Shown: positions 36,154 to 48,185 of the stretch, piece after piece
How positions within the stretch are numbered: the stretch's first letter is position 1
How the letters are laid out: every line of letters begins with the position of its first letter
Assembly (NCBI GenBank): GCA_914767715.1
Contig: OU612067.1
Location: 24,032,162 to 24,096,161, forward strand
Direction of reading: 5' to 3'
Source of the DNA: Membranipora membranacea
Lineage: Eukaryota; Bryozoa; Gymnolaemata; Cheilostomatida; Membraniporidae
DNA length: 64,000 nt
Translations under genes and position numbers: made by a program
The notes under the pieces: model-generated
Seen by the model: only the letters and a program-made list of their open reading frames with translations
Told to the model about the DNA's origin: nothing
Database searches by the model: none

Positions 36154-38498
36154 ATTAATCCGAGGATTCCAATATTCTGGATTTTGAATAAGGCCGATAA
36201 GAGCTTGAACTGGTTGGAGTTTGATAAAGATTCGAGAGAGTTTTAATTTTTGATGTTGCCGTATGGCATGTTTTTTTTTTAGCAAGAGTGACCCTAATTA
36301 AAACGGACGCTGACGGAGAATGAAAAGCCGCAGAGGCAAACGGTTTGCTAATTCGAGATAAGCAGAAGTTGCTCCTCCTCATGAGGTGAGTTAGAAGCAA
36401 ATCTATTTTTTGATCTGAGCGAAAAAAAAGCGTGATACCCACCCTTGGTATTATTTTGAAAATTTCAAGTCAGCTTTATTACCGCCCTATTAATCCGAGG
36501 ATTCCAATATTCTGGATTTTGAATAAGGCCGATAAGAGCTTGAACTGGTTGGAGTTTGATAAAGATTCGAGAGAGTTTTGATTTTTGATGTTGCCGTATG
36601 GCATGTTTTTTTTTTAGCAAAAGTGACCCTTATTAAAACGGACGCTGACGGAGAATGAAAAGCCGCAGAGGCAAACGGTTTGCTGATTCGAGATAAGCAG
36701 AAGTTGCTCCTCCTCATGAGGTGAGTTAGAAGCAAATCTATTTTTTGATCTGAGCGAAAAAAAAGCGTGATACCCACCCTTGGTATTATTTTGAAAATTT
36801 CAAGTCAGCTTAATTACCGCCCTATTAATCCGAGGATTCCAATATTCTGGATTTTGAATAAGGCCGATAAGAGCTTGAACTGGTTGGAGTTTGATAAAGA
36901 TTCGAGAGAGTTTTAATTTTTGATGTTGCCGTATGGCATGTTTTTTTTTTAGCAAAAGTGACCCTAATTAAAACGGACGCTGACGGAGAATGAAAAGCCG
37001 CGGAGGCAAACGGTTTGCTGATTCGAGATAAGCAGAAGTTGCTCCTCCTCATGAGGTGAGTTAGAAGCAAATCTATTTTTTGATCTGAGCGAAAAAAAAG
37101 CGTGATACCCACCCTTGTTATTATTTTGAAAATTTCAAGTCAGCTTAATTACCGCCCTATTAATCCGAGGATTCCAATATTCTGGATTTTGAATAAGGCC
37201 GATAAGAGCTTGAACTGGTTGGAGTTTGATAAAGATTCGAGAGAGTTTTAATTTTTGATGTTGCCGTATGGCATGTTTTTTTTTTAGCAAAAGTGACCCT
37301 AATTAAAACGGACGCTGACGGAGAATGAAAAGCCGCAGAGGCAAACGGTTTGCTGATTCGAGATAAGCAGAAGTTGCTCCTCCTCATGAGGTGAGTTAGA
37401 AGCAAATCTATTTTTTGATCTGAGCGAAAAAAAAGCGTGATACCCACCCTTGGTATTATTTTGAAAATTTCAAGTCAGCTTAATTACCGCCCTATTAATC
37501 CGAGGATTCCAATATTCTGGATTTCGAATAAGGCCGATAAGAGCTTGAACTGGTTGGAGTTTGATAAAGATTCGAGAGAGTTTTAATTTTTGATGTTGCC
37601 GTATGGCATGTTTTTTTTTTAGCAAAAGTGACCCTTATTAAAACGGACGCTGACGGAGAATGAAAAGCCGCAGAGGCAAACGGTTTGCTGATTCGAGATA
37701 AGCAGAAGTTGCTCCTCCTCATGAGGTGAGTTAGAAGCAAATCTATTTTTTGATCTGAGCGAAAAAAAAGCGTGATACCCACCCTTGGTATTATTTTGAA
37801 AATTTCAAGTCAGCTTAATTACCGCCCTATTAATCCGAGGATTCCAATATTCTGGATTTTGAATAAGGCCGATAAGAGCTTGAACTGGTTGGAGTTTGAT
37901 AAAGATTCGAGAGAGTTTTAATTTTTGATGTTGCCGTATGGCATGTTTTTTTTTTAGCAAAAGTGACCCTAATTAAAACGGACGCTGACGGAGAATGAAA
38001 AGCCGCAGAGGCAAACGGTTTGCTGATTCGAGATAAGCAGAAGTTGCTCCTCCTCATGAGGTGAGTTAGAAGCAAATCTATTTTTTGATCTGAGCGAAAA
38101 AAAAGCGTGATACCCACCCTTGGTATTATTTTGAAAATTTCAAGTCAGCTTAATTACCGCCCTATTAATCCGAGGATTCCAATATTCTGGATTTTGAATA
38201 AGGCCGATAAGAGCTTGAACTGGTTGGAGTTTGATAAAGATTCGAGAGAGTTTTAATTTTTGATGTTGCTGTATGGCATGTTTTTTTTTTAGCAAAAGTG
38301 ACCCTTATTAAAACGGACGCTGACGGAGGATGAAAAGCCGCAGAGGCAAACGGTTTGCTGATTTGAGATAAGCAGAAGTTGCTCCTCCTCATGAGGTGAG
38401 TTAGAAGCAAATCTATTTTTTGATCTGAGCGAAAAAAAAGCGTGATACCCACCCTTGGTATTATTTTGAAAATTTCAAGTCAGCTTAATTACCGCCCT
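36154..38498 (+). repeat. Seven-unit higher-order repeat, copy 1 (2345 bp)
   Basis: Seven units each identified by markers: GCTAATTCG and AGCTTTATT (36154); GTTTTGATTT (36489); CCGCGGAGG and CTTGTTATT (36824); CCCTAATT only (37159); GATTTCGAAT (37494); CCCTAATT only (37829); GCTGTATGG and GAGGATG (38164). Every marker recurs 2345 bp on. This copy has private GCAAGAG near 36292 and GATTTGAG near 38361. Confidence 0.93.
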
Positions 38499-40843
38499 AT
38501 TAATCCGAGGATTCCAATATTCTGGATTTTGAATAAGGCCGATAAGAGCTTGAACTGGTTGGAGTTTGATAAAGATTCGAGAGAGTTTTAATTTTTGATG
38601 TTGCCGTATGGCATGTTTTTTTTTTAGCAAAAGTGACCCTAATTAAAACGGACGCTGACGGAGAATGAAAAGCCGCAGAGGCAAACGGTTTGCTAATTCG
38701 AGATAAGCAGAAGTTGCTCCTCCTCATGAGGTGAGTTAGAAGCAAATCTATTTTTTGATCTGAGCGAAAAAAAAGCGTGATACCCACCCTTGGTATTATT
38801 TTGAAAATTTCAAGTCAGCTTTATTACCGCCCTATTAATCCGAGGATTCCAATATTCTGGATTTTGAATAAGGCCGATAAGAGCTTGAACTGGTTGGAGT
38901 TTGATAAAGATTCGAGAGAGTTTTGATTTTTGATGTTGCCGTATGGCATGTTTTTTTTTTAGCAAAAGTGACCCTTATTAAAACGGACGCTGACGGAGAA
39001 TGAAAAGCCGCAGAGGCAAACGGTTTGCTGATTCGAGATAAGCAGAAGTTGCTCCTCCTCATGAGGTGAGTTAGAAGCAAATCTATTTTTTGATCTGAGC
39101 GAAAAAAAAGCGTGATACCCACCCTTGGTATTATTTTGAAAATTTCAAGTCAGCTTAATTACCGCCCTATTAATCCGAGGATTCCAATATTCTGGATTTT
39201 GAATAAGGCCGATAAGAGCTTGAACTGGTTGGAGTTTGATAAAGATTCGAGAGAGTTTTAATTTTTGATGTTGCCGTATGGCATGTTTTTTTTTTAGCAA
39301 AAGTGACCCTAATTAAAACGGACGCTGACGGAGAATGAAAAGCCGCGGAGGCAAACGGTTTGCTGATTCGAGATAAGCAGAAGTTGCTCCTCCTCATGAG
39401 GTGAGTTAGAAGCAAATCTATTTTTTGATCTGAGCGAAAAAAAAGCGTGATACCCACCCTTGTTATTATTTTGAAAATTTCAAGTCAGCTTAATTACCGC
39501 CCTATTAATCCGAGGATTCCAATATTCTGGATTTTGAATAAGGCCGATAAGAGCTTGAACTGGTTGGAGTTTGATAAAGATTCGAGAGAGTTTTAATTTT
39601 TGATGTTGCCGTATGGCATGTTTTTTTTTTAGCAAAAGTGACCCTAATTAAAACGGACGCTGACGGAGAATGAAAAGCCGCAGAGGCAAACGGTTTGCTG
39701 ATTCGAGATAAGCAGAAGTTGCTCCTCCTCATGAGGTGAGTTAGAAGCAAATCTATTTTTTGATCTGAGCGAAAAAAAAGCGTGATACCCACCCTTGGTA
39801 TTATTTTGAAAATTTCAAGTCAGCTTAATTACCGCCCTATTAATCCGAGGATTCCAATATTCTGGATTTCGAATAAGGCCGATAAGAGCTTGAACTGGTT
39901 GGAGTTTGATAAAGATTCGAGAGAGTTTTAATTTTTGATGTTGCCGTATGGCATGTTTTTTTTTTAGCAAAAGTGACCCTTATTAAAACGGACGCTGACG
40001 GAGAATGAAAAGCCGCAGAGGCAAACGGTTTGCTGATTCGAGATAAGCAGAAGTTGCTCCTCCTCATGAGGTGAGTTAGAAGCAAATCTATTTTTTGATC
40101 TGAGCGAAAAAAAAGCGTGATACCCACCCTTGGTATTATTTTGAAAATTTCAAGTCAGCTTAATTACCGCCCTATTAATCCGAGGATTCCAATATTCTGG
40201 ATTTTGAATAAGGCCGATAAGAGCTTGAACTGGTTGGAGTTTGATAAAGATTCGAGAGAGTTTTAATTTTTGATGTTGCCGTATGGCATGTTTTTTTTTT
40301 AGCAAAAGTGACCCTAATTAAAACGGACGCTGACGGAGAATGAAAAGCCGCAGAGGCAAACGGTTTGCTGATTCGAGATAAGCAGAAGTTGCTCCTCCTC
40401 ATGAGGTGAGTTAGAAGCAAATCTATTTTTTGATCTGAGCGAAAAAAAAGCGTGATACCCACCCTTGGTATTATTTTGAAAATTTCAAGTCAGCTTAATT
40501 ACCGCCCTATTAATCCGAGGATTCCAATATTCTGGATTTTGAATAAGGCCGATAAGAGCTTGAACTGGTTGGAGTTTGATAAAGATTCGAGAGAGTTTTA
40601 ATTTTTGATGTTGCTGTATGGCATGTTTTTTTTTTAGCAAAAGTGACCCTTATTAAAACGGACGCTGACGGAGGATGAAAAGCCGCAGAGGCAAACGGTT
40701 TGCTGATTCGAGATAAGCAGAAGTTGCTCCTCCTCATGAGGTGAATTAGAAGCAAATCTATTTTTTGATCTGAGCGAAAAAAAAGCGTGATACCCACCCT
40801 TGGTATTATTTTGAAAATTTCAAGTCAGCTTAATTATCGCCCT
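38499..40843 (+). repeat. Seven-unit higher-order repeat, copy 2 (2345 bp)
   Basis: Same marker series as 36154-38498. The last unit (40509) differs from its partner in having GATTCGAG and GTGAATTAG. After it the series stops, so only two copies are visible. The near-identity of the copies implies recent duplication by unequal exchange or a replication-based mechanism. Confidence 0.93.
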
Positions 40844-42853
40844 ATTAATCCGAGGATTCCAATATTCTGGATTTTGAATAAGGCCGATAAGAGCTTGAAC
40901 TGGTTGGAGTTTGATAAAGATTCGAGAGAGTTTTAATTTTTGATGTTGCCGTATGGCATGTTTTTTTTTTAGCAAAAGTGACCCTAATTAAAACGGACGC
41001 TGACGGAGAATGAAAAGCCGCAGAGGCAAACGGTTTGCTGATTCGAGATAAGCAGAAGTTGCTCCTCCTCATGAGGTGAGTTAGAAGCAAATCTATTTTT
41101 TGATCTGAGCGAAAAAAAAGCGCGATACCCACCCTTGGTATTATTTTGAAAATTTCAAGTCAGCCTTATTACCGCCCTATTAATCCGAGGATTCCAATAT
41201 TCTGGATTTTGAATAAGGCCGATAAGAGCTTGAACTGGTTGGAGTTTGATAAAGATTCGAGAGAGTTTTAATTTTTGATGTTGCCGTATGGCATGTTTTT
41301 TTTTTAGCAAAAGTGACCCTAATTAAAACGGACGCACACGGAGAATGAAAAGCCGCAGAGGCAAACGGTTTGCTGATTCGAGATAAGCAGAAGTTGCTCC
41401 TCCTCATGAGGTGAGTTAGAAGCAAATCTATTTTTTGGTCTGAGCGAAAAAAAAGCGTGATACCCACCCTTGGTATTATTTTGAAAATTTCAAGTCAGCT
41501 TAATTACCGCCCTATTACTCAGAGGATTCCAATATTCTGGATTTTGAATAAGGCCGATAAGAGCTTGAACTGGTTGGAGTTTGATAAAGATTCGAGAGAG
41601 TTTTAATTTTTGATGTTGCCGTATGGCATGTTTTTTTTTTAGCAAAAGTGACCCTAATTAAAACGGACGCTGACGGAGAATGAAAAGCCGCAGAGGCAAA
41701 CGGTTTGCTGATTCGAGATAAGCAGAAGTTGCTCCTCCTCATGAGGTGAGTTAGAAGCAAGTCTATTTTTTGATCTGAGCGAAAAAAAAGCGTGATACCC
41801 ACCCTTGGTATTATTTTGAAAATTTCAAGTCAGCTTAATTACCGCCCTATTAATCCGAGGATTCCAATATTCTGGATTTTGAATAAGGCCGATAAGAGCT
41901 TGAACTGGTTGGAGTTTGATAAAGATTCGAGTGAGTTTTAATTTTTGATGTTGCCGTATGGCATGTTTTTTTTTTAGCAAAAGTGACCCTTATTAAAACG
42001 GACGCTGACGGAGAATGAAAAGCCGCAGAGGCAAACGGTTTGCTGATTCGAGATAAGCAGAAGTTGCTCCTCCTCATGAGGTGAGTTAGAAGCAAATCTA
42101 TTTTTTGATCTGAGCGAAAAAAAAGCGTGATGCCCACCCTTGGTATTATTTTGAAGATTTCAAGTCAGCTTAATTACCGCCCTATTAATCCGAGGATTCC
42201 AATATTCTGGATTTTGAATAAGGCCGATAAGAGCTTGAACTGGTTGGAGTTTGATAAAGATTCGAGAGAGTTTTAATTTTTGATGTTGCCGTATGGCATG
42301 TTTTTTTTTTAGCAAAAGTGACCCTAATTAAAACGGACGCTGACGGAGAATGAAAAGCCGCAGAGGCAAACGGTTTGCTGATTCGAGATAAGCAGAAGTT
42401 GCTCCACCTCATGAGGTGAGTTAGAAGCAAATCTATTTTTTGATCTGAGCGAAAAAAAAGCGTGATACCCACCCTTGGTATTATTTTGAAAATTTCAAGT
42501 CAGCTTAATTACCGCCCTATTAATCCGAGGATTCCAATATTCTGGATTTTGAATAAGGCCGATAAGAGCTTGAACTGGTTGGAGTTTGATAAAGATTCGA
42601 GAGAGTTTTAATTTTTGATGTTGCCCTATGGCATGTTTTTTTTTTTGCAAAAGTGACCCTAATTAAAACGGACGCTGACGGAGAATGAAAAGCCGCAGAG
42701 GCAAACGGTTTGCTGATTCGAGATAAGCAGAAGTTGCTCCTCTTCATGAGGTGAGTTAGAAGCAAATCTATTTTTTGATCTGAGCGAAAAAAAAGCGTGA
42801 TACCCACCCTTGGTATTATTTTGAAAACTTCAAGTCAGCTTAATTACCGCCCT
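40844..42853 (+). repeat. Transition into the diverged right domain
   Basis: Six units with many private changes: GCGCGATACC and AGCCTTATT (40844), GACGCACACGG and TTTGGTCTG (41179), ATTACTCAGAGG (41514), GAGTGAG plus GATGCCC and GAAGATTT (41849, type L of the right domain), GCTCCACCTC (42184, type M) and CCCTATGGC with T11-G (42519, type A). Right-domain types therefore begin at 41849. Confidence 0.8.
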
Positions 42854-44512
42854 ATTAATCCGAGGATTCCAATATTCTGGATTTTGAATAAGACCGATAA
42901 GAGCTTGAACTGGTTGGAGTTTGATAAAGATTCGAGAGAGTTTTAATTTTTGATGTTGCCGTATGGCATGTTTTTTGTTAGCAAAAGTGACCCTTATTAA
43001 AACGGACGCTGACGGAGAATGAAATGCCGCAGTGGCAAACGGTTTGCTGATTCGAGATAAGCAGAAGTTGCTCCTCCTCATGAGGTGAGTTAGAAGCAAA
43101 TCTATTTTTTGATCTGGCGAAAAAAAAGCCCTTGGTATTATTTTGAAAATTTCAAGTCAGCTTAATTACCGCCCTAATAATCCGAGGATTCCAATATTCT
43201 GGATTTTGAATAAGGCCGATAAGAGCTTGAACTGGTTGGAGTTTGATAAAGATTCGAGAGAGTTTTAATTTTTGATGTTGCCGTATGGCATGTTTTTATT
43301 TTAGCAAAAGTGACCCTAATTAAAACGGACGCTGACAAAGAATGTAAAGCCGCAGAGGCAAACGGTTTGCTGATTCGAGATAAGCAGAAGTTGCTCCTCC
43401 TCATGAGGTGAGTTAGAAGCAAATCTATTTTTTGATCTGAGCGAAAAAAAAGCGTGATACCTACCCTTGGTATTATTTTGAAGATTTCAATTCAGCTTAA
43501 TTACCGCCCTATTAATCCGAGGATTCCAATATTCTGGATTTTGAATAAGGCCGATAAGAGCTTGAACTGGTTGGAGTTTGATAAAGATTCGAGAGAGTTT
43601 TAATTTTTGATGTTGCCGTATGGCATGTTTTTTTTTAGCAAAAGTGACCCTTATTATAACGGACGCTGACGGAGAATGAAAAGCCGCAGAGGCAAACGGT
43701 TTGCTGATTCGAGATAAGCAGAAGTTGCTCCTCCTCATGAGGTGAGTTAGAAGCAAATCTATTTTTTGATCTGAGCGAAAAAAAAGCGTGATACCCACCC
43801 TTGGTATTATTTTGAAAATTTCAAGTCAGCTTAATTACCGCCCTATTAATCCGAGGATTCCAATATTCTTGATTTTGAATAAGGCCGATAAGAGCTTGAA
43901 CTGGTTGGAGTTTGATAAAGATTCGAGAGAGTTTTAATTTTTGATGTTGCCGTATGGCATGTTTTTTTTTAGCAAAAGTGACCCTAATTAAAACGGACGC
44001 TGACGGAGAATGAAAAGCCGCAGAGGCAAACGGTTTGCTGATTCGAGATAAGCAGAAGTTGCTCCTCCTCATGAAGTGAGTTAGAAGCAAATCTATTTTT
44101 TGATCTGAGCGAAAAAAAAGCGTGATACCCACCCTTGGTATTATTTTGAAGATTTCAAGTCAGCTTAATTACCGCCCTATTAATCCGAGGATTCCAATAT
44201 TCTGGATTTTGAATAAGGCCGATAAGAGCTTGAACTGGTTGGAGTTTGATAAAGATTCGAGAGAGTTTTAATTTTTGATGTTGCCGTATGGCATGTTTTT
44301 TTTTAGCAAAATTGACCCTTATTAAAACGGACGCTGACGGAGAATGAAAAGCCGCAGAGGCAAACGGTTTGCTGATTCGAGATAAGCAGAAGTTGCTCCT
44401 CCTCATGAGGTGAGTTAGAAGCAAATCTATTTTTTAATCTGAGCGAAAAAAAATCGTGTTACCCACCCTTGGTATTATTTTGAAAATTTCAAGTCAGCTT
44501 AATTACCGCCCT
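42519..44512 (+). repeat. Right domain cassette A-B-C-D-E-F, copy 1
   Basis: Types: A (CCCTATGGC, T11-G replacing T10-AG), B (AAGACCG, T6-G-T2, AAATGCCGCAGTGGC, shortened end), C (ATAATCCG start, T5-A-T4, GACAAAGAATGTAAAG, ACCTACCC), D (preceded by CAATTCAGC, T9), E (TTCTTGATT, CATGAAG), F (AAAATTGACC, TTTTTAATCTG, AAATCGTGTTACCC). The cassette recurs at 48186-50180 and 54172-56166 with the same order. Confidence 0.9.
42854..43175 (+). repeat. Type B short unit, 322 bp (first of eight)
   Basis: The unit loses 13 bp against the consensus: one T of the T tract, one base in GATCTGAGCG (giving GATCTGGCG), and 11 bp just after the A8 tract, so that AGC joins CCTTGG directly. Seven further complete copies start at 47195, 48521, 52846, 54507, 58485, 61151 and 62813, and a partial one at 63805. 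All share every one of these changes, so they descend from one ancestor and spread only within the right domain. Confidence 0.93.
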
Positions 44513-45518
44513 ATTAATCCGAGGATTCCAATATTCTGGATTTTGAATAAGGCCGATAAGAGCTTGAACTGGTTGGAGTTTGATAAAGATTCGAGAGAGT
44601 TTTAATTTTTGATGTTGCCGTATGGCATGTTTTTTTTTTAGCAAAAGTGACCCTAATTAAAACGGACGCTGACAGAGAATGAAAAGCCGCAGAGGCAAAC
44701 GGTTTGCTGATTCGAGATAAGCAGAAGTTGCTCCTCCTCATGAGGTGAGTTAGAAGCAAATCTATTTTTTGATCTGAGCGAAAAAAAAGCGTGATACCCA
44801 CCCTTGGTATTATTTTGAAAATTTCAAGTCAGCTTAATTACCGCCCTATTAATCTGAGGATTCCAATATTCTGGATTTTGAATAAGGCCGATAAGAGCTC
44901 GAACTGGTTGGAGTTTGATAAAGATTCGAGAGAGTTTTAATTTTTGATGTTGCCGTATGGCATGTTTTTTTTTTAGCAAAAGTGACCCTTATTAAAACGG
45001 ACGCTGACGGAGAATGAAAAGCCGCAGAGGCAAACGGTTTGCTGATTCGAGATAAGCAGAAGTTGCTCCTCCTCATGAGGTGAGTTAGAAGCAAATCTAT
45101 TTTTTGATCTGAGCGAAAAAAAAGCGTGATACCCACCCTTGGTATTGTTTTGAAAATTTCAAGTCAGCTTAATTACCGCCCTATTAATCCGAGGATTCCA
45201 ATATTCTGGATTTTGAATAAGGCCGATAAGAGCTTGAACTGGTTGGAGTTTGATAAAGATTCGAGAGAGTTTTAATTTTTGATGTTGCCGTATGGCACGT
45301 TTTTTTTTTTAGCAAAAGTGACCCTAATTAAAACGGACGCTGACGGAGAATGAAAAGCCGCAGAGGCAAACGGTTTGCTGATTCGAGATAAGCAGAAGTT
45401 GCTCCTCCTCATGAGGTGAGTTAGAAGCAAATCTATTTTTTGATCTGAGCGAAAAAAAAGCGTGATACCCACCCTTGGTATTATTTTGAAAATTTCAAGT
45501 CAGCTTAATTACCGCCCT
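44513..45518 (+). repeat. Units G, H, I: present once
   Basis: Three units follow type F here: G (GACAGAG), H (ATCTGAGG, GCTCGAAC, GGTATTGTTTTG) and I (GGCACG before a long T run). In the two other places where F ends a cassette, a different trio, G'-N-O, follows. One of the two arrangements replaced the other. Confidence 0.8.
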
Positions 45519-47516
45519 ATTAATCCGAGGATTCCAATATTCTGGATTTTGAATAAGGCCGATAAGAGCTTGAACTGGTTGGAGTTTCATAAAGATTCGA
45601 GAGAGTTTTAATTTTTGATGTTGCCCTATGGCATGTTTTTTTTTTAGCAAAAGTGACCCTAATTAAAACGGACGCTGACGGAGAATGAAAAGCCGCAGAG
45701 GCAAACGGTTTGCTGATTCGAGATAAGCAGAAGTTGCTCCTCCTCATGAGGTGAGTTAGAAGCAAATCTATTTTTTGATCTGAGCGAAAAAAAAAGCGTG
45801 ATACCCACCCTTGGTATTATTTTGAAAATTTCAAGTCAGCTTAATTACCGCCCTATTAATCCGAGGATTCCAATATTCTGGATTTTGAATAAGGCCGATA
45901 AGAGCTTGAACTGGTTGGAGTTTGATAAAGATTCGAGAGAGTTTTAATTTTTGATGTTGCCGTATGGCATGTTTTTTTTTTAGCAAAAGTGACCCTTATT
46001 AAAACGGACGCTGACGGAGAATGAAAAGCCGCAGAGGCAAACGGTTTGCTGATTCGAGATAAGCAGAAGTTGCTCCTCCTCATGAGGTGAGTTAGAAGCA
46101 AATCTATTTTTTGATCTAAGCGAAAAAAAAGCGTGATACCCACCCTTGGTATTATTTTGAAAATTTCAAGTCAGCTTAATTACCGCCCTATTAATCCGAG
46201 GATTCCAATATTCTGGATTTTGAATAAGGCCGATAAGAGCTTGAACTGGTTGGAGTTTGATAAAGATTCGAGAGAGTTTTAATTTTTGATGTTGCCGTAT
46301 GGCATGTTTTTTTTTTAGCAAAAGTGACCCTTATTAAAACGGACGCTGACGGAGAATGAAAAGCCGCAGAGGCAAACGGTTTGCTGATTCGAGATAAGCA
46401 GAAGTTGCTCCTCCTCATGAGGTGAGTTAGAAGCAAATCTATTTTTTGATCTGAGCGAAAAAAAAGCGTGATGCCCACCCTTGGTATTATTTTGAAGATT
46501 TCAAGTCAGCTTAATTACCGCCCTATTAATCCGAGGATTCCAATATTCTGGATTTTGAATAAGGCCGATAAGAGCTTGAACTGGTTGGAGTTTGATAAAG
46601 ATTCGAGAGAGTTTTAATTTTTGATGTTGCCGTATGGCATGTTTTTTTTTTAGCAAAAGTGACCCTAATTAAAACGGACGCTGACGGAGAATGAAAAGCC
46701 GCAGAGGCAAACGGTTTGCTGATTCGAGATAAGCAGAAGTTGCTCCTCCTCATGAGGTGAGTTAGAAGCAAATCTATTTTTTGATCTGAGCGAAAAAAAA
46801 GCGTGATACCCACCCTTGGTATTATTTTGAAAATTTCAAGTCAGCTTAATTACCGCCCTATTAATCCGAGGATTCCAATATTCTGGATTTTGAATAAGGC
46901 CGATAAGAGCTTGAACTGGTTGGAGTTTGATAAAGATTCGAGAGAGTTTTAATTTTTGATGTTGCCCTATGGCATGTTTTTTTTTTTGCAAAAGTGACCC
47001 TAATTAAAACGGACGCTGACGGAGAATGAAAAGCCGCAGAGGCAAACGGTTTGCTGATTCGAGATAAGCAGAAGTTGCTCCTCCTCATGAGGTGAGTTAG
47101 AAGCAAATCTATTTTTTGATCTGAGCGAAAAAAAAGCGTGATACCCACCCTTGGTATTATTTTGAAAATTTCAAGTCAGCTTAATTACCGCCCTATTAAT
47201 CCGAGGATTCCAATATTCTGGATTTTGAATAAGACCGATAAGAGCTTGAACTGGTTGGAGTTTGATAAAGATTCGAGAGAGTTTTAATTTTTGATGTTGC
47301 CGTATGGCATGTTTTTTGTTAGCAAAAGTGACCCTTATTAAAACGGACGCTGACGGAGAATGAAATGCCGCAGTGGCAAACGGTTTGCTGATTCGAGATA
47401 AGCAGAAGTTGCTCCTCCTCATGAGGTGAGTTAGAAGCAAATCTATTTTTTGATCTGGCGAAAAAAAAGCCCTTGGTATTATTTTGAAAATTTCAATTCA
47501 GCTTAATTACCGCCCT
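45519..47516 (+). repeat. Right domain cassette J-K-L-M-A-B, copy 1
   Basis: Types: J (GTTTCATAAAG, CCCTATGGC, nine A), K (GATCTAAGCG), L (GATGCCC, GAAGATTT), M (CCCTAATT, otherwise plain), A and B as at 42519. Copies are at 51170-53167 (offset 5651 bp) and 59476-61472 (8306 bp further). J in the last copy has eight A. In this copy B is followed directly by D, not C. Confidence 0.88.
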
Positions 47517-48185
47517 ATTAATCCGAGGATTCCAATATTCTGGATTTTGGATAAGGCCGATAAGAGCTTGAACTGGTTGGAGTTTGATAAAGATTCGAGA
47601 GAGTTTTAATTTTTGATGTTGCCGTATGGCATGTTTTTTTTTAGCAAAAGTGACCCTTATTAAAACGGACGCTGACGGAGAATGAAAAGCCGCAGAGGCA
47701 AACGGTTTGCTGATTCGAGATAAGCAGAAGTTGCTCCTCCTCATGAGGTGAGTTAGAAGCAAATCTATTTTTTGATCTGAGCGAAAAAAAAGCGTGATGC
47801 CCACCCTTGGTATTATTTTGAAGATTTCAAGTCAGCTTAATTACCGCCCTATTAATCCGAGGATTCCAATATTCTGGATTTTGAATAAGGCCGATAAGAG
47901 CTTGAACTGGTTGGAGTTTGATAAAGATTCGAGAGAGTTTTAATTTTTGATGTTGCCGTATGGCATGTTTTTTTTTTAGCAAAAGTGACCCTAATTAAAA
48001 CGGACGCTGACGGAGAATGAAAAGCCGCAGAGGCAAACGGTTTGCTGATTCGAGATAAGCAGAAGTTGCTCCTCCTCATGAGGTGAGTTAGAAGCAAATC
48101 TATTTTTTGATCTGAGCGAAAAAAAAGCGTGATACCCACCCTTGGTATTATTTTGAAAATTTCAAGTCAGCTTAATTACCGCCCT

